Positions 11,591 through 22,644 of a stretch of DNA of 64,000 bases are shown here, piece by piece. Within the stretch, counting starts at the first letter, position 1; every line of letters starts with the position of its first letter. The notes beneath the pieces were generated by a model. That model saw only the letters and a program-made list of their open reading frames with translations, was not told where the DNA came from and ran no database searches. Position numbers and translations under genes: made by a program. The stretch is from Schistocerca nitens (taxonomy: Eukaryota > Arthropoda > Insecta > Orthoptera > Acrididae): NCBI RefSeq assembly GCF_023898315.1, contig NC_064623.1, positions 13,591,140 through 13,655,139 on the forward strand, given 5' to 3'.

Positions 11591-12240
11591 TTAGACATGG
11601 TAATATTGTTTTTTGTTTCCGTATTTATCTCCACCTTCTGTAGATGTAGAAGCTTTTAAGCTGCTTAGTGACTTTACATAGGACCAGAATTTTCTTAAAT
11701 TCTCTGCAAGATCTTTCACAAAAATAGGACTGTAGAAGATATGGGGTTTGCACATCGTTCTTTCTGTATAGACATGAACTTCTACTAACTTTTGTCTGTC
11801 AACAATTCCATATTCTTTTTTGAGCTGAGTGTGCCACAGTCTCTGCATTATTAACTTTTTTAAAAAAATTTTTTTTATTAAATCAGAAAGGTAATTTATA
11901 GTCAGCACTCCGGTCTCTTATTTCATTCTTAACTTGAAAGTTGGCAACAGTTTCACCAAGTATCTTGTACATTAGAGGCTGAGATAATTATAGTTTATTT
12001 TTGCAAATTATGTTCCTGTACAGTCAAGTTTGATAGTTCCTTTAGTTTTACCTTGTCTTCAGCTTTAACAATTTGTATTTAAATACAGCATCCAGATGTC
12101 TTTCCTTTCTTCATAGCTCATTTGGTATTGTTCCTGGAATGTCATTGTTTTCATTAATAACTCATTATAGTCAAGAGCAAAATCAGAAACGAACATTTAA
12201 AGTAGCTTTTGAATGATTTTATGATTTCCTCTTTGGATAT
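11591..12240 (-). mobile_element. Possible LINE relic (region between endonuclease and RT)
   Basis: On the minus strand an ORF from 11908 to 11591 includes KDLAENLRKFWSYVKSLSSL. The FWSYVKS type of motif is common between the endonuclease and RT of CR1/Jockey-type LINEs. Upstream minus-strand sequence is broken. This is a weak family call from one motif. Confidence 0.4.
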
Positions 12241-13587
12241 TAGATTACTGTGCTGACTGTCATCTTAGCTGAGGAAAGGTCTACCCAACATAAATGTGTC
12301 TCCCTCATACTCCAATTGTGTTTAGTTGTTTCTCTTAAAAACGGAATAAAACATATATGGAATAGAAGGGGATTTATTCACTTGGAAACATATTTACATA
12401 TAATTGGTATCATCACTTACAGTATGTATACATATGAAATTGTAGTATGCTTAAAGAACACCATACACAAGTGTAACTAGTATACAAACTTGAAACTATG
12501 GTACCAAATGATTAACATTAATTTCATTTTTACTGTAAATTTCATTGCATAATAATTTTCTGTTGAGCGTATTTCAGCATACTGTGTTTTGTTTATATTC
12601 CATTACTTAAATGCCCACCACCCTTTATGGGGTGGGGCCCAGATCTCGGGCCAGGGTAGGAACGTTGAGGCCCTCTTGGCACAGCAGGACATTTGCCTCC
12701 TTAACACTGGTGCCTCCCACATATTTTAGTTTGACTCATGGCACATACTCGGCCATTGATCTCTCTCTTAGTAGCCCAGGTCTTCTTCCATACCTCAGTT
12801 GGAGGGTCCACGACCATCTCTGTGGTAGCAACCACTTTCCTATCCTGGTTTCTCTTCTTCAATCCCAACCTCCTGACCGGCTGCCATGATGGTCTCTTCG
12901 TGGAGCTGATTGGGCAGCCTACACCTCAGCTACTATGGCCATTGCTCCGTTTCCTGGCGACATTGATTTGGCAGTGGACGAGGTCACTATGGCCATTGTT
13001 CCTGCTGCCGAGGCAACTGTCCCCTGTTCTTAAAGTACCCTAAGGTGTAAGTCAGTCCCTTGGTAGACACCAGAGATTGCAGAAGCTATCCGGGACCACT
13101 GGTGAGCCCTGCAACAACACCAGCGTCATCGTTCCCTAGAGAATCTGGTTGCCTTTAAACGGCTGCGGCCCCGGGCTCGGCGGTTAATCTGGCAGAGCAA
13201 ACAGACTGCTGGGAAAGATATGTTGCCACCATAGGTTCTGGCACCTCCCCATCTCAGGTGTGGTCGCGGGTTCGGCGCATTTTTGGCTTTCGCCCTCATG
13301 CGTCTGTCTCTTGCCTTTCTCCTGGGGGTACACTTTGTACTGACCCACTCGCCATCGCTGAACATCTGGCAGAGTACTTCGCTCGTAGTTCCGCGACAGC
13401 AGGCTACAGCGCAGAATTCCGCACCATTAAAGAGCAGGCTGAGCATATGCAGTTGACGTTTCGCACGCACTGTTAGGAACTATGCAACGCCCCGTTTAGT
13501 GAATGGGAGTTCCAAAGTGCACTTACAGCTTGCCCCGATAAGTCTCCAGGTCCAGACCGAGTTCACAACCAGTTTCTTCGCCATCTC

Positions 13588-14806
13588 TTGGTGCACTATC
13601 AGGGTGAATTACTCGCCCTGTTTAACCGCATCTGGATGGAGGGCGTTTTCACAACACGTTGGCAGGATAGCGTTACCATCCCGATGCTGAAACCTGGTGC
13701 AGATCCGCTGGTGATTGGTAGCTATCGCCCTATCAGCCTTACCAACGTTATCTGCAAACTCCTGGAACGGATGGTGAGTCGGCGGCTCATGTGGGTCCTC
13801 TAAGCTCGGGGCCTCCTGGCCCAGCAACAGGGGGGGGCTTCCATCAGGGCTGCTCAGCAATAGACAATTTAGTCTCGCTAGAGTCGGCTATTTGTACAGC
13901 TTTTACTCGGCGAGAACATCTAGTTGCTGCTTTCTTTGATCTTTGGAAAGCGTACGATACCACCTGGCACCATCATATCCTTGCTACGCTGCACGAATGG
14001 GGCTTAAGGGTTCCACTTCCGATTTTTCTACGGAATTATCTCTCCAATCGCTCCTTTCGGGTTGGAGTTGGCACTTATTTTAGCTCTGCTCTTATTCAGG
14101 AGAACCATGTCCCGCAGGGCTCGGTTCTCAGTGTTCTCTTTTTGGTTGCGATTAATGGTCTTGCGGCTGCGGTGGGCTCATCGGTCTGTTCCTCTCTATA
14201 TGCCGATGACTTTTGTCTTTATTACAGTTCCCCAAGCATCAGTGTTGCTGAACGGTGGCTGCAGGGAGCTATCCGTAAGACACATTTTTGGGCATCCAAC
14301 CATGGTTTTCAGTTCTCAGCCTCTAAGACCCGAGTGATGCATTTCTGTCGTTGTCAAAAAGTCCACCACCATCCAGAGCTCTACTTTGCCAATGAACTCC
14401 TTCGTATTGAGGAGACGCATCACTTTCTTGGCATGCTGTTTGATGCTCAGCTCACTTGGACACCTCACCTTCGCGAGCTTAAACAACGGCGCTGGCGGCA
14501 CCTCAACATCCTTCGCTGCCTCAGCCACACCATTTGGGGGGCTGCAAGAACAACCCTCCTACAGCTCTATAAGGCCTTAGTCCAGTCCCGTCTTGACTAC
14601 AGGAGTGTGGTGTACGACTCAGCAGCACCTTCAACGTTGCAGATCCTCAATCCGATTCTCCATTGTGGCGTCAGACGGGCGACAGGTGCCCTCCGCACTA
14701 GTCCGGTGACTAGCCTTCTTGTAGAAGCTGGAATCCCTCCCCTAAGATTCTGCCAACAACAGTTGCTTGTGTCATACATCGCCCATGTCCATGCCTCACC
14801 CCACGG
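13588..14806 (+). pseudogene. LINE A reverse transcriptase
   Basis: Two frames together hold the RT. The first has SYRPISLTNVICKLLERMV (fingers) up to a stop near 13801. The second, from about 13791, has GGFHQGCSAIDNLVSLES, VAAFFDLWKAYDT (motif A), VPQGSVLSVLFLVAINGLAA (motif B), LYADDFCLYY (motif C, catalytic ADD intact), FSASKTRVMHF and HFLGMLFDAQLTW. The catalytic core reads well, but the frame break in the fingers and the SINE in the thumb/connection disable it. Confidence 0.85.
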
Positions 14807-15062
14807 ACCGGGCGAGGTGGCGCAGTGGTTAGCACACTGGACTCTCATTCGGGAGGACGACAGTTCAATCCCGTCTCTGGTCATCCTGATTTAGGTTTTC
14901 CGTGATTTCCCTAAATCATTTCAGGCAAATGCCGGGATGGTTCCTTTGAAAGGGCACGGCCGATTTCCTTCCCAGTCCTTCCCTAACCCGAGCCTACGCT
15001 CCGTCTCTAATGACCTCATTGTCGACGGGACGTTAAACACTAACCACCACCACCACCACCAA
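14807..15062 (+). mobile_element. tRNA-derived SINE inserted in LINE A
   Basis: Same family as the SINE at 1212. The head carries GCGCAGTGGTTAGCAC (A box) at about 14820 and GTTCAATCCCG (B box) near 14865. The body is about 75-80 percent alike by eye and ends in an ACC/CAC repeat tail (about 15040-15062). The target duplication tcaccccacgg is perfect: 14796-14806 and 15063-15073. LINE coding (HASPHGP ... NHRLLFQ) joins cleanly across it. Confidence 0.9.
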
Positions 15063-15222
15063 TCACCCCACGGCCCAAACCACAGGCTCCTTTTTCAATC
15101 TTCTGTACTCCCCTCCCCACGATGGCAGCCTAGGTCGGGTCTCCCGATCGTGGTCCGCATTCGTTCCCTTCTCTCGTCACTAGAGTCCTTTCCCCTTCCT
15201 CCATCCTTCCAGCCCTCTTCTT

Positions 15223-16153
15223 GTGCCCCTCCTTGGTCCCTCCCTCACTTGCGGCTTTGCTTGGGTTTGTCCTGCGACTCTGTCCTCCGTTCCACCTACC
15301 AGTCTTCGTCAACAATTCATTGCTCTTCTTGCCTCATATCGCGATGCAGATGTAGTCTACACCAATGGTTCTGTTGTCGATGGATGCACTGGGTTTGCTA
15401 TCATCCACGGCGACTACGTTGAGCAGCATTTCCTGCCTTGTGGCAGCAGTGTTTTCTCTGCGGAGCTGGTTACTCTTTATCGTGCACTCTCCCACCTTTC
15501 CTACTGCCCTGGGGAGTCATTTGTCATCTGCAGTGACTCCCTGAGTGGATTGCAAGCACTCGACCAGTGTTTTTCTCGGGACCTTTTGATGCACGGTATT
15601 AAAGATGCTGTTTTTGCTCTGCCGAGTGTGGTCGTTAGCGACGTTTGTGTGGACCCCGGGCCACATCGGCATTCCAGGAAACGAACGTGTCGATCGGTTG
15701 GCCAAGCAGGCCACCACTTCGCCACCCCTGGAGCTTGGTCTCGTGGAAAGAGATCTCCGGTCAGCCCTACATCGCAAGGTCCGCGATGTGTGGAACTCTG
15801 AATGGTCTGTCTTGAACACACCAAATAAGCTCCGCATGGTAAAGTCGTCCACGGCCGTATGGAACTCATCCTTGAGGAGCACGCATAGGGTCTCAGTTGT
15901 TCTCTGCCGTCTCCGAATTGGACATACGCAGTTGACCCACAGCTATCTCCTTCGCCGTAAGAATCCGCCCAAGTGTCGCTGTGATGCAGGGCTGACAGTG
16001 GTCGATCTTCTGATGGACTGCCCCCTTTTAGCCCCCTTAAGGCAGTCCTTTAATTTAGCAGCTGCACTTTCTTTAATTCTAGGTGACGATGCCTCTATAA
16101 CTGAATCAGTTTTAAGTTTTATCCGTACAACTGGGTTTTATCACTCATTATAG
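15223..16153 (+). pseudogene. LINE A RNase H and C-terminal domain
   Basis: One frame to about 15620 has the RNase H start: VVYTNGSVVDG (first acidic residue changed from D to N), FSAELVTLYRAL (Glu present) and FVICSDSLSGLQ (Asp present). A frameshift moves the rest to 15605-16153: FVWTPGHIGIPGNERVDRLA (last Asp region), then RLRIGHTQLTHSYLL and a Cys pair, RKNPPKCRCDAG. Frameshifted and with one catalytic substitution, so non-functional. Confidence 0.8.
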
Positions 16154-16639
16154 TGTGGGCGATCTCACATGATTCCTCAAGCTACACACACTCCAGCAAC
16201 TTTTAATTGTGAAGTGGATACCAAAATAGTGTCTTTTATGGTAACAAGTTGTGTTCGTACCTCTATCAACGCTTTCCAGCTGGAGGTTCTTCGTTTGTTG
16301 GTGAGTGGTTGACCTTTTACCAGATCCATCAACCACTGTAGTCTGTTTTACTCTAGTCAACTATTTGCTGTGCTCCTTTTAATTGTCCTCTATTTCGTGT
16401 TATTGCGGTGATAATTGTAGCTCTGTACCCCTTGGTGTTCCCTCCCTCTGGGTGCAGAGGTTACACTTTTACTGTATAGGCCTTTTACAAGTATGTCTAT
16501 TTGGAACAGGGGGCTGATGACCTCGATGTTTAGCCCCCATCAAACCCCAAAACAAAACCAACCAACCAACCAACCAATCAACCAACCAACCTTAGCCTTC
16601 AGTGATTTAATTATAGACTCAATCCCCCTTGTCTGTATC

Positions 16640-17900
16640 ACAGAGGAGTATTTCAGACATCAATCTCAGAAAGGCATTTGCCAAGAAAGTTATATGATTC
16701 CCTGTAGAAACTAAATTTTTTTTAATTCACCAGCAATGCGCAGAAAATTATTGTTAAATACTGTACATATATCTGATTTATCAGTAACATAAATATTTTT
16801 ACTACGAACTGACTTTATATCGTCGACGTTGTGCTGCTGACCGGACAGTTCCTTCCCAAGTGATCATACGGTTTTAATTTTATCCTGTGAATTAGCTATT
16901 CTATTTGCTTGCCACATTCTCTTTGCGTTCCTAATAACATTTTAAAGTATCTTACAATACTGTTTGTAATGGGCTACTATAGCTTGATTGTGACTACTTC
17001 TAACAGTTTGATATAATTCCCACTTTGTTCTACATGATATCCTTATCCCATTAGTCAGCCGCCCGGGCTGCCTATTACTGCTAGTACCCCATTTAGAACA
17101 TTCTAATGAAAAGAAACTCTCAAAGAGCATGAGAAATGTGTTAAGGAAAGCATTGTATTTATCATTTATGCTAATGGCACTATAAACATCCAGCCACTCT
17201 TGTTCCTTGGCAAGGTTTAAAAAAACGCTATTGCTGTTGGATTAACTTTCCTACATAGTTTGTAATTATATGTGACATGTGTTTGAATACAAAAGCCTTT
17301 TAGTATTAAAATATGTGCATCATGGTCAAAAGGCCATTCACCCTTTTACTAACAGAACGCCCATCTAGTAATGAAGAATGAATAAAAATATTGTCTAAGG
17401 CTGTGCTACTGTTCCCCTGCATTGTAGTTGCAAAAAACACAATCTGTATCAGATCATATGAATTTAGGAGATCTACCAACATCCTTTTTTTGTGTTATAT
17501 ATAAAATTTATATTGAAGTCACCACATACAACTTATTTCTGGTACTTCTTACAATGTGAATCAAGAACCCACTCTAGCTTGAGCAGAAATGGTCTGAAGC
17601 CAGAGTTAGGCGACCTATAAACAACAACCATTAGAAGTTTAGTTTTTTTAACGTATATAGCCACTCCTCCACCCGCAAGTAACTTCTTGAAAAACAGCCA
17701 GCTAATCTGTATCCTGGTAAAGGAAGCATCTGAATTGTCAAATTATTTAAGTGGTCCTCTGACATACCAATAATTTCAGTGTCAACATCTATAAGCTTAT
17801 CTCTAATACCTCTTATATTTTAATGAAATATGCTAATTCCTTCTCTATTTGGAAACATGACATCCTCTGAACATGAGCCCTTAGTTAGAGTAATATTTTA
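16640..17900 (-). mobile_element. CR1/Jockey-type LINE relic, endonuclease to linker region
   Basis: Reverse-strand pieces read like the N-terminal half of such LINEs: IISIFHYNIRGI-like sequence and LIDVDTEIIGMSEDHLN near 17770-17825, a LPGYRLAG-like motif near 17690-17720, a DHDA motif near 17315, a KVNPTAI.F block near 17240, and G.RISCRTKWELYQTVRSS near 16995-17060. All are broken by stops. Boundaries are approximate. Confidence 0.5.
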
Positions 17901-18891
17901 CCCAAGCTGGATCTTTTGATCTCCTTGAGTGTTAATGATTGTTGGTGAATAAGCCAGCACTTGTGGCTGGTTGTTATGCATTGACAGTAGTACTGCATGT
18001 GAGGAAAGGCATATATATAAACATTTTTTTTAACTAAACCCATATGCTTATATCCAGATCACTGATAACCATACTGTTGTGATCTATAATACCACCCTCT
18101 TAAACCATTACAGAATAATTCATACAATCAGTGTTGAACTTAACAGAGTTTTAGAAATGACAACATGGTCACCTTTTGCTTACCGTTAAGATTTGTTTCA
18201 CTATTATTGCAATTTTGGTCCTCTGATGTTAACAAATTGTGTCCTGTAACAATAGAGATTTAAATTCTATGAACTGTCAAAAGAATGGAGATATTTACAT
18301 GATTTGCACCTCTGTTGTGGAATAACTACTTGTGTCGCATTCTTCATTTGAAGAGAGTACACAAGGTGATATAGTTGCCTTCTGTTGATGAATTTATAAT
18401 TTGATTAGTAGTTAGAGGGCTAATAGTACAAATTAAATAAATATTTTGTATGTGAAGTAGTAGTGGAATTTTCATATTGAAATATACATTGCTGCTGCTG
18501 AGAGGCATCATTTGGATGTAGAGCTTCATGTCCTGGTTTCAAACTCTCAAAGTTCGTTACATCTCTCCATCACATCCAGTGTAGATGTTCAGGATTTACC
18601 TTAGTGTGTTAATGCACAACATAGTGTTCATTAACCATATGCTGACTTGGTCAAGTACTAGTGTTGAAAATTACTTCAGTGTCATCACTGGTAGCATGTT
18701 CTCTTCATTACATTTGTTTCTCTCAGCAAGTGAAGAAATCTGATTCAAGTTTGTGGGTATTAAATTTTTACGTTGCATCAATTTTTATAGAGTAACATTT
18801 TCAATTTTACTGTCTATCTTGTAGGGACACATTTGTCATCTTGTTAAGCATGTTAATGTCTTGTTTGTTTACAAAGTTATTTATATTGCAG
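17901..18891. other. AT-rich probable intron end
   Basis: No coding block recognised. It ends in TTTATATTGCAG at 18880-18891, a good acceptor for the following exon. Confidence 0.45.
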
Positions 18892-19087
18892 GCTGAGTGC
18901 TGACCTTGGTGTGGAGCCAAAATCTTTGCATTATGTGGCAACTCCAGTACGACGTAGCACCAGAAAATCAATTAACCCGTATAAATCCTCATCGGTAGTT
19001 TGTGTTGGATCTTTGAACACATTGCAGCCTGACGTTCGTGATTCAGTTGTTTTTTTATCAAATACTGCATTAACACCTAAAGTCTAA
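18892..19087 (+). CDS. Candidate host-gene terminal exon (TPVRRSTRKS motif)
   Basis: After the acceptor, one leftover base is followed by an open frame of 64 codons ending at TAA 19085-19087. It begins LSADLGVEPKSLHYV, then ATPVRRSTRKSINPYKSSS, and ends NTALTPKV. The frame is undamaged, unlike every transposon ORF nearby. TPVRRSxR-type motifs occur in cell-cycle and microtubule-associated proteins such as the CKAP2 and DLGAP5/HURP groups, but that is an impression from a short motif. Pairing with the exon at 3040-3644 is inferred from shared strand and similar basic Ser/Thr-rich composition. Confidence 0.55.
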
Positions 19088-19152
19088 GTTTTTATACTGA
19101 TTTACAATTTGACCAACTCCCAATATGCTTTTTTATGTTTTTAATGAAATAT

Positions 19153-22100
19153 GAAATATGAACCATGAACCATGAACCATGGACCTTGCCACTGGTGGGG
19201 AGGCTTGCGTGCCTCAGCGATACAGATGGCCATACCGTAGGTGCAACCACAAGGGAGGGGTATCTGTTGAGAGGCCAGACAAACGTGGTTCCTGAAGAGG
19301 GGCAGCAGCCTTTTCAGTAGTTGCAGGGGCAACAGTCTGGATGATTGACTGATCTGGCCTTGTAACATTAACCAAAACGGCCTTGCTGTGCTGGTACTGC
19401 GAACGGCTGAAAGCAAGGGGAAACTACAGCCGTAATTTTTCCCGAGGACATGCAGCTCTACTGTATGATTAAATGATGATGGCATCCTCTTGGGTAAAAT
19501 ATTCCGGAGGTAAAATAGTCCCCCAGTCGGATCTCCGGGCGGGGACTACTCAAGAGGACGTCGTTATCAGGAGAAAGAAAACTGGCGTTCTACGGATTGG
19601 AGCTTGGAATGTCACATCACTTAATCGGGCAGGTAGGTTAGAAAATTTAAAAAGGTAGATGGATAGGTTAAAGTTAGATATAGTGGGAATTAGTGAAGTT
19701 CGGTGGCAGGTGGAACAAGACTTTTGGTCAGGTGATTACAGGGTTATAAATACAAAATCAAATAGGGGTAATGCAGGAGTAGGTTTAATAATGAATAAAA
19801 AAATAGGAGTGCGGGTTAGCTACTACAAACAGCATAGTGAACGCATTATTGTGGCCAAGATAGACACAAAGCCCATGCCTACTACAGTAGTACAAGTTTA
19901 TATGCCAACTAGCTCTGCAGATGATGAAGAAATAGATGAAATGTACGACGAGATAAAAGAAATTATTCAGGTAGTGAAGGTAGACGAAAATTTAATAGTC
20001 ATGGGTGACTGGAATTCGTCGGTAGGAAAAGGGAGAGAAGGAAACATAGTAGGTGAATATGGATTGGGGGGAAGGAATGAAAGAGTAAGCCGCCTTGTAG
20101 AATTTTGCACAGAGCATAACTTAATCATAGCTAACACTTGGTTCAAGAATCATGAAAGGAGGCTGTATACGTGGAAGAAGCCTGGAGATACTGACAGGTT
20201 TCAGATAGATTATATAATGGTAAGACAGAGACAAAGGAACCAGGTTTTAAATTGTAAGACATTTCCTGGGGCAGATGTGGATTCTGACCACAATCTATTG
20301 GTTATGAACTGCAGATTGAAACTGAAGAAACTGCAAAAAGGTGGGAATTTAAGGAGATGGGACCTGGATAAACTGAAAGAACCAGAGGTTGTAGAGTGTT
20401 TCAGGGAGAGCATAAGGGAACAATTGACAGGAATGGGGGAAAGAAATACAGTAGAAGAAGAATGGGTAGCTCTGAGGGATGAAGTGGTGAAGGCAGCAGA
20501 CGATCAAGTAGGTAAAAAGACGAGGGCTAATAGAAATCCTTGGATAACAGAAGAAATATTGAATTTAATAGATGAAAGGAGAAAATACAAAAATGCAGTA
20601 AATGAAGCAGGCAAAAAGGAATACAAACGTCTCAAAAATGAAATCGACAGGAAGTGCAAAATAGCTAAGCAGGGATAGCTAGAGGACAAATGTAAGGATG
20701 TAGAGGCTTGTCTCACTAGGGGTAAGATAGATACTGCCTACAGGAAAATTAAAGAGACCTTTGGAGAGAAGAGAACCACTTGTATGAATATCAAGAGCTC
20801 AGATGGCAACCCAGTTCTAAGCAAAGAACGGAAAGCAGAAAGGTGGAAGGAGTATATAGAGGGTTAATACTAGGGCGATGTAATTGAGGACAATATTATG
20901 GAAATGGAAGAGGATGTAGATGAAGACGAAATGGGAGATAAGATACTGCGTGAAGAGTTTGACAGAGCACTGAAGGACCTGAGTCGAAACAAGGCCCCGG
21001 GAATAGACAACATTCCATTAGAACTACTGATGGCCTTGGGAGAGCCAATCCTGACAAAACTCTACCATCTGGTGAGCAAGATGTATGAGACAGGCGAAAT
21101 ACCCTCAGACTTCAAGAAGAATATAATAATTCCAATCCCAAAGAAAGGAGGTGTTGACAGATGTGAAAATTACCGAACTATCAGTTTAATAAGCCACAGC
21201 TGCAAAATACTAACGCGAATTCTTTACAGACGAATGGAAAAACTGGTAGAAGCCGACCTCGGGGAAGATCAGTTTGGATTCCGTAGAAATGTTGGAACAC
21301 GTGAGGCAATACTGACCTTACGACTTATCTTGGAAGAAAGATTAAGAAAAGGCAAACCTACGTTTCTAGCATTTGTAGACTTAGAGAAAGCTTTTGACAA
21401 TGTTGACTGGAATACTCTCTTTCGAATTCTGAAGGTGGCAGGAGTAAAATACAGGGAGTGAAAGGCTGTTTACAATTTGTACAGAAACCAGATGGCAGTT
21501 ATAAGAGTCGAGGGGCATGAAAGGGAAGCAGTGGTTGGGAAAGGAGTGTGACAGGGTTGTAGCCTCTCCCCGATGTTATTCAATCTGTATATTGAGCAAG
21601 CAGTAAAGGAAACAAAAGAAAAATTCGGAGTAGGTATTAAAATTCATGGAGAAGAAGTAAAAACTTTGAGGTTCGCCGATGACATTGTAATTCTGTCAGA
21701 GACAGCAAAGGACTTGGAAGAGCAGTTGAACGGAATGGACAGTGTCTTGAAAGGAGGATATAAGATGAACATCAACAAAAGCAAAACGAGGATAATGGAA
21801 TGTAGTCAAATAAAGTCGGGTGATGCTGAGGGAATTAGATTAGGAAATGAGACACTTAAAGTAGTAAAGGAGTTTTGCTATTTAGGGAGTAAAATAATCG
21901 ATGATGGTCGAAGTAGAGAGGATATAAAATGTAGACTGGCAATGGCAAGGAAAGCGTTTCTCAAGAAGAGAAATTTGTTAACATCGAATATAGATTTAGG
22001 TGTCAGGAAGTCGTTTCTGAAAGTATTTGTATGGAGTGTAGCCATGTATGGAAGTGAGACATGGACGATAACTAGTTTGGACAAGAAGAGAATAGAAGCT

Positions 22101-22449
22101 TTCGAAATGTGGTGCTACAGAAGAATGCTGAAGATAAGGTGGGTAGATCACATAACTAATGAGGAGGTATTGAATAGGATTGGGGAGAAGAGAAGGTTGT
22201 GGCACAACTTGACTAGAAGAAGGGATCGGTTGGTAGGACATGTTTTGAGGCATCAAGGGATCACAAATTTAGCATTGGAGGGCAGCGTAGAGGGTAAAAA
22301 TCGTAGAGGGAGACCAAGAGATCAATACACTAAGCAGATTCAGAAGGATGTAGGTTGCAGGAGGTACTGGGAGATGAAGAAGCTTGCACAGGATAGAGTA
22401 GCATGGAGAGCTGCATCAAACCAGTCTCAGGACTGAAGACCACAACAAC
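19153..22449 (+). mobile_element. RTE-type LINE, essentially full length
   Basis: The element begins with GAACCAT repeats (about 19160-19180), has a 5' UTR of about 0.3 kb, one long EN-RT reading frame and a short ACAAC-type tail. It is flanked by the 10-bp target duplication aatgaaatat at 19143-19152 and 22450-22459. RTE elements encode an AP-like endonuclease and RT and move by target-primed reverse transcription. It sits sense-oriented 65 bp after the host stop codon, in what would be the 3' UTR. Confidence 0.9.
19473..22436 (+). pseudogene. RTE endonuclease-RT ORF with six nonsense codons
   Basis: One frame runs throughout, with no frameshift. Endonuclease: LRIGAWNVTSLNRAG, LDIVGISEVRWQ, VMGDWNSSVG, DSDHNLLVMNCRL. 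RT: FKKNIIIPIPKKGG, NYRTISLISHSCKI, EDQFGFRRNVGTREAI, FLAFVDLEKAFDNVDW (motif A), LRFADDIVILSE (motif C, catalytic residues kept), CYLGSKIIDDGRSREDI. The C-terminal part includes WSVAMYGSETWTI and RRGRPRDQYTKQIQKD. In-frame stops lie at 19656, 20676, 20865, 20871, 21459 and 21549. The 20676 stop (TAG) is an expected W-to-stop and the 21459 and 21549 stops (TGA) expected R-to-stop, typical of point decay after insertion. Confidence 0.9.
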
Positions 22450-22638
22450 AATGAAATATTTAAATTTTTATTTTTATCATGTGTTATGTCTGCATCAGAT
22501 GCATGAAAACCATAATTTAACAAGTATGAAAATGAAAATGCTTAAATGCTATTGTAATGGATCAGACCATGTGAAATGAACCGATGGCCTGATTCCTGAC
22601 AGCCCAGATACTGATAATCTTTTTGTTTACAGGGATAG

Positions 22639-22644
22639 AATAAA
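22639..22644 (+). terminator. Candidate polyadenylation signal AATAAA
   Basis: An AATAAA hexamer lies about 190 bp beyond the RTE element. If the host transcript reads through the insertion, this is the first plausible polyadenylation signal noticed downstream. No transcript evidence is available. Confidence 0.25.

Larger units (their letters stand above)
12611..16591 (+). mobile_element. LINE A: RNase H-bearing non-LTR retrotransposon, 5'-truncated
   Basis: It enters inside the AP-endonuclease domain (HHPLWG near 12617, then LLNTGASH at about 12700). It continues through the linker, RT (13500-14810) and RNase H (15340-15720) to a C-terminal zinc-knuckle-like region (CRCDAGLTVVDLLMDCPLL). 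The 3' end is a hairpin (16509-16538) plus a CCAA-repeat tail (16558-16591). Domain order EN-RT-RNH places it among I/R1/LOA/Jockey-like LINEs; the exact clade is not decided. Frameshifts and stops make it inactive. A SINE interrupts it at 14807-15062. No clear target duplication was found. Confidence 0.85.
3645..18891 (+). other. Probable 15.2-kb intron filled with transposons
   Basis: This is bounded by GTGAGT at 3645 and a TTATATTGCAG acceptor ending at 18891. All recognisable coding sequence inside is transposon-derived: a PLE, a Gypsy relic, a Tc1 relic, LINEs and a SINE. Joining the two flanking exons into one gene is an inference; further small exons could be hidden inside. Confidence 0.4.

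Noticed and set aside
12590-16610. Target duplication for LINE A
   Set aside because: Flanks before 12611 and after 16591 show no convincing direct repeat, so none is claimed.
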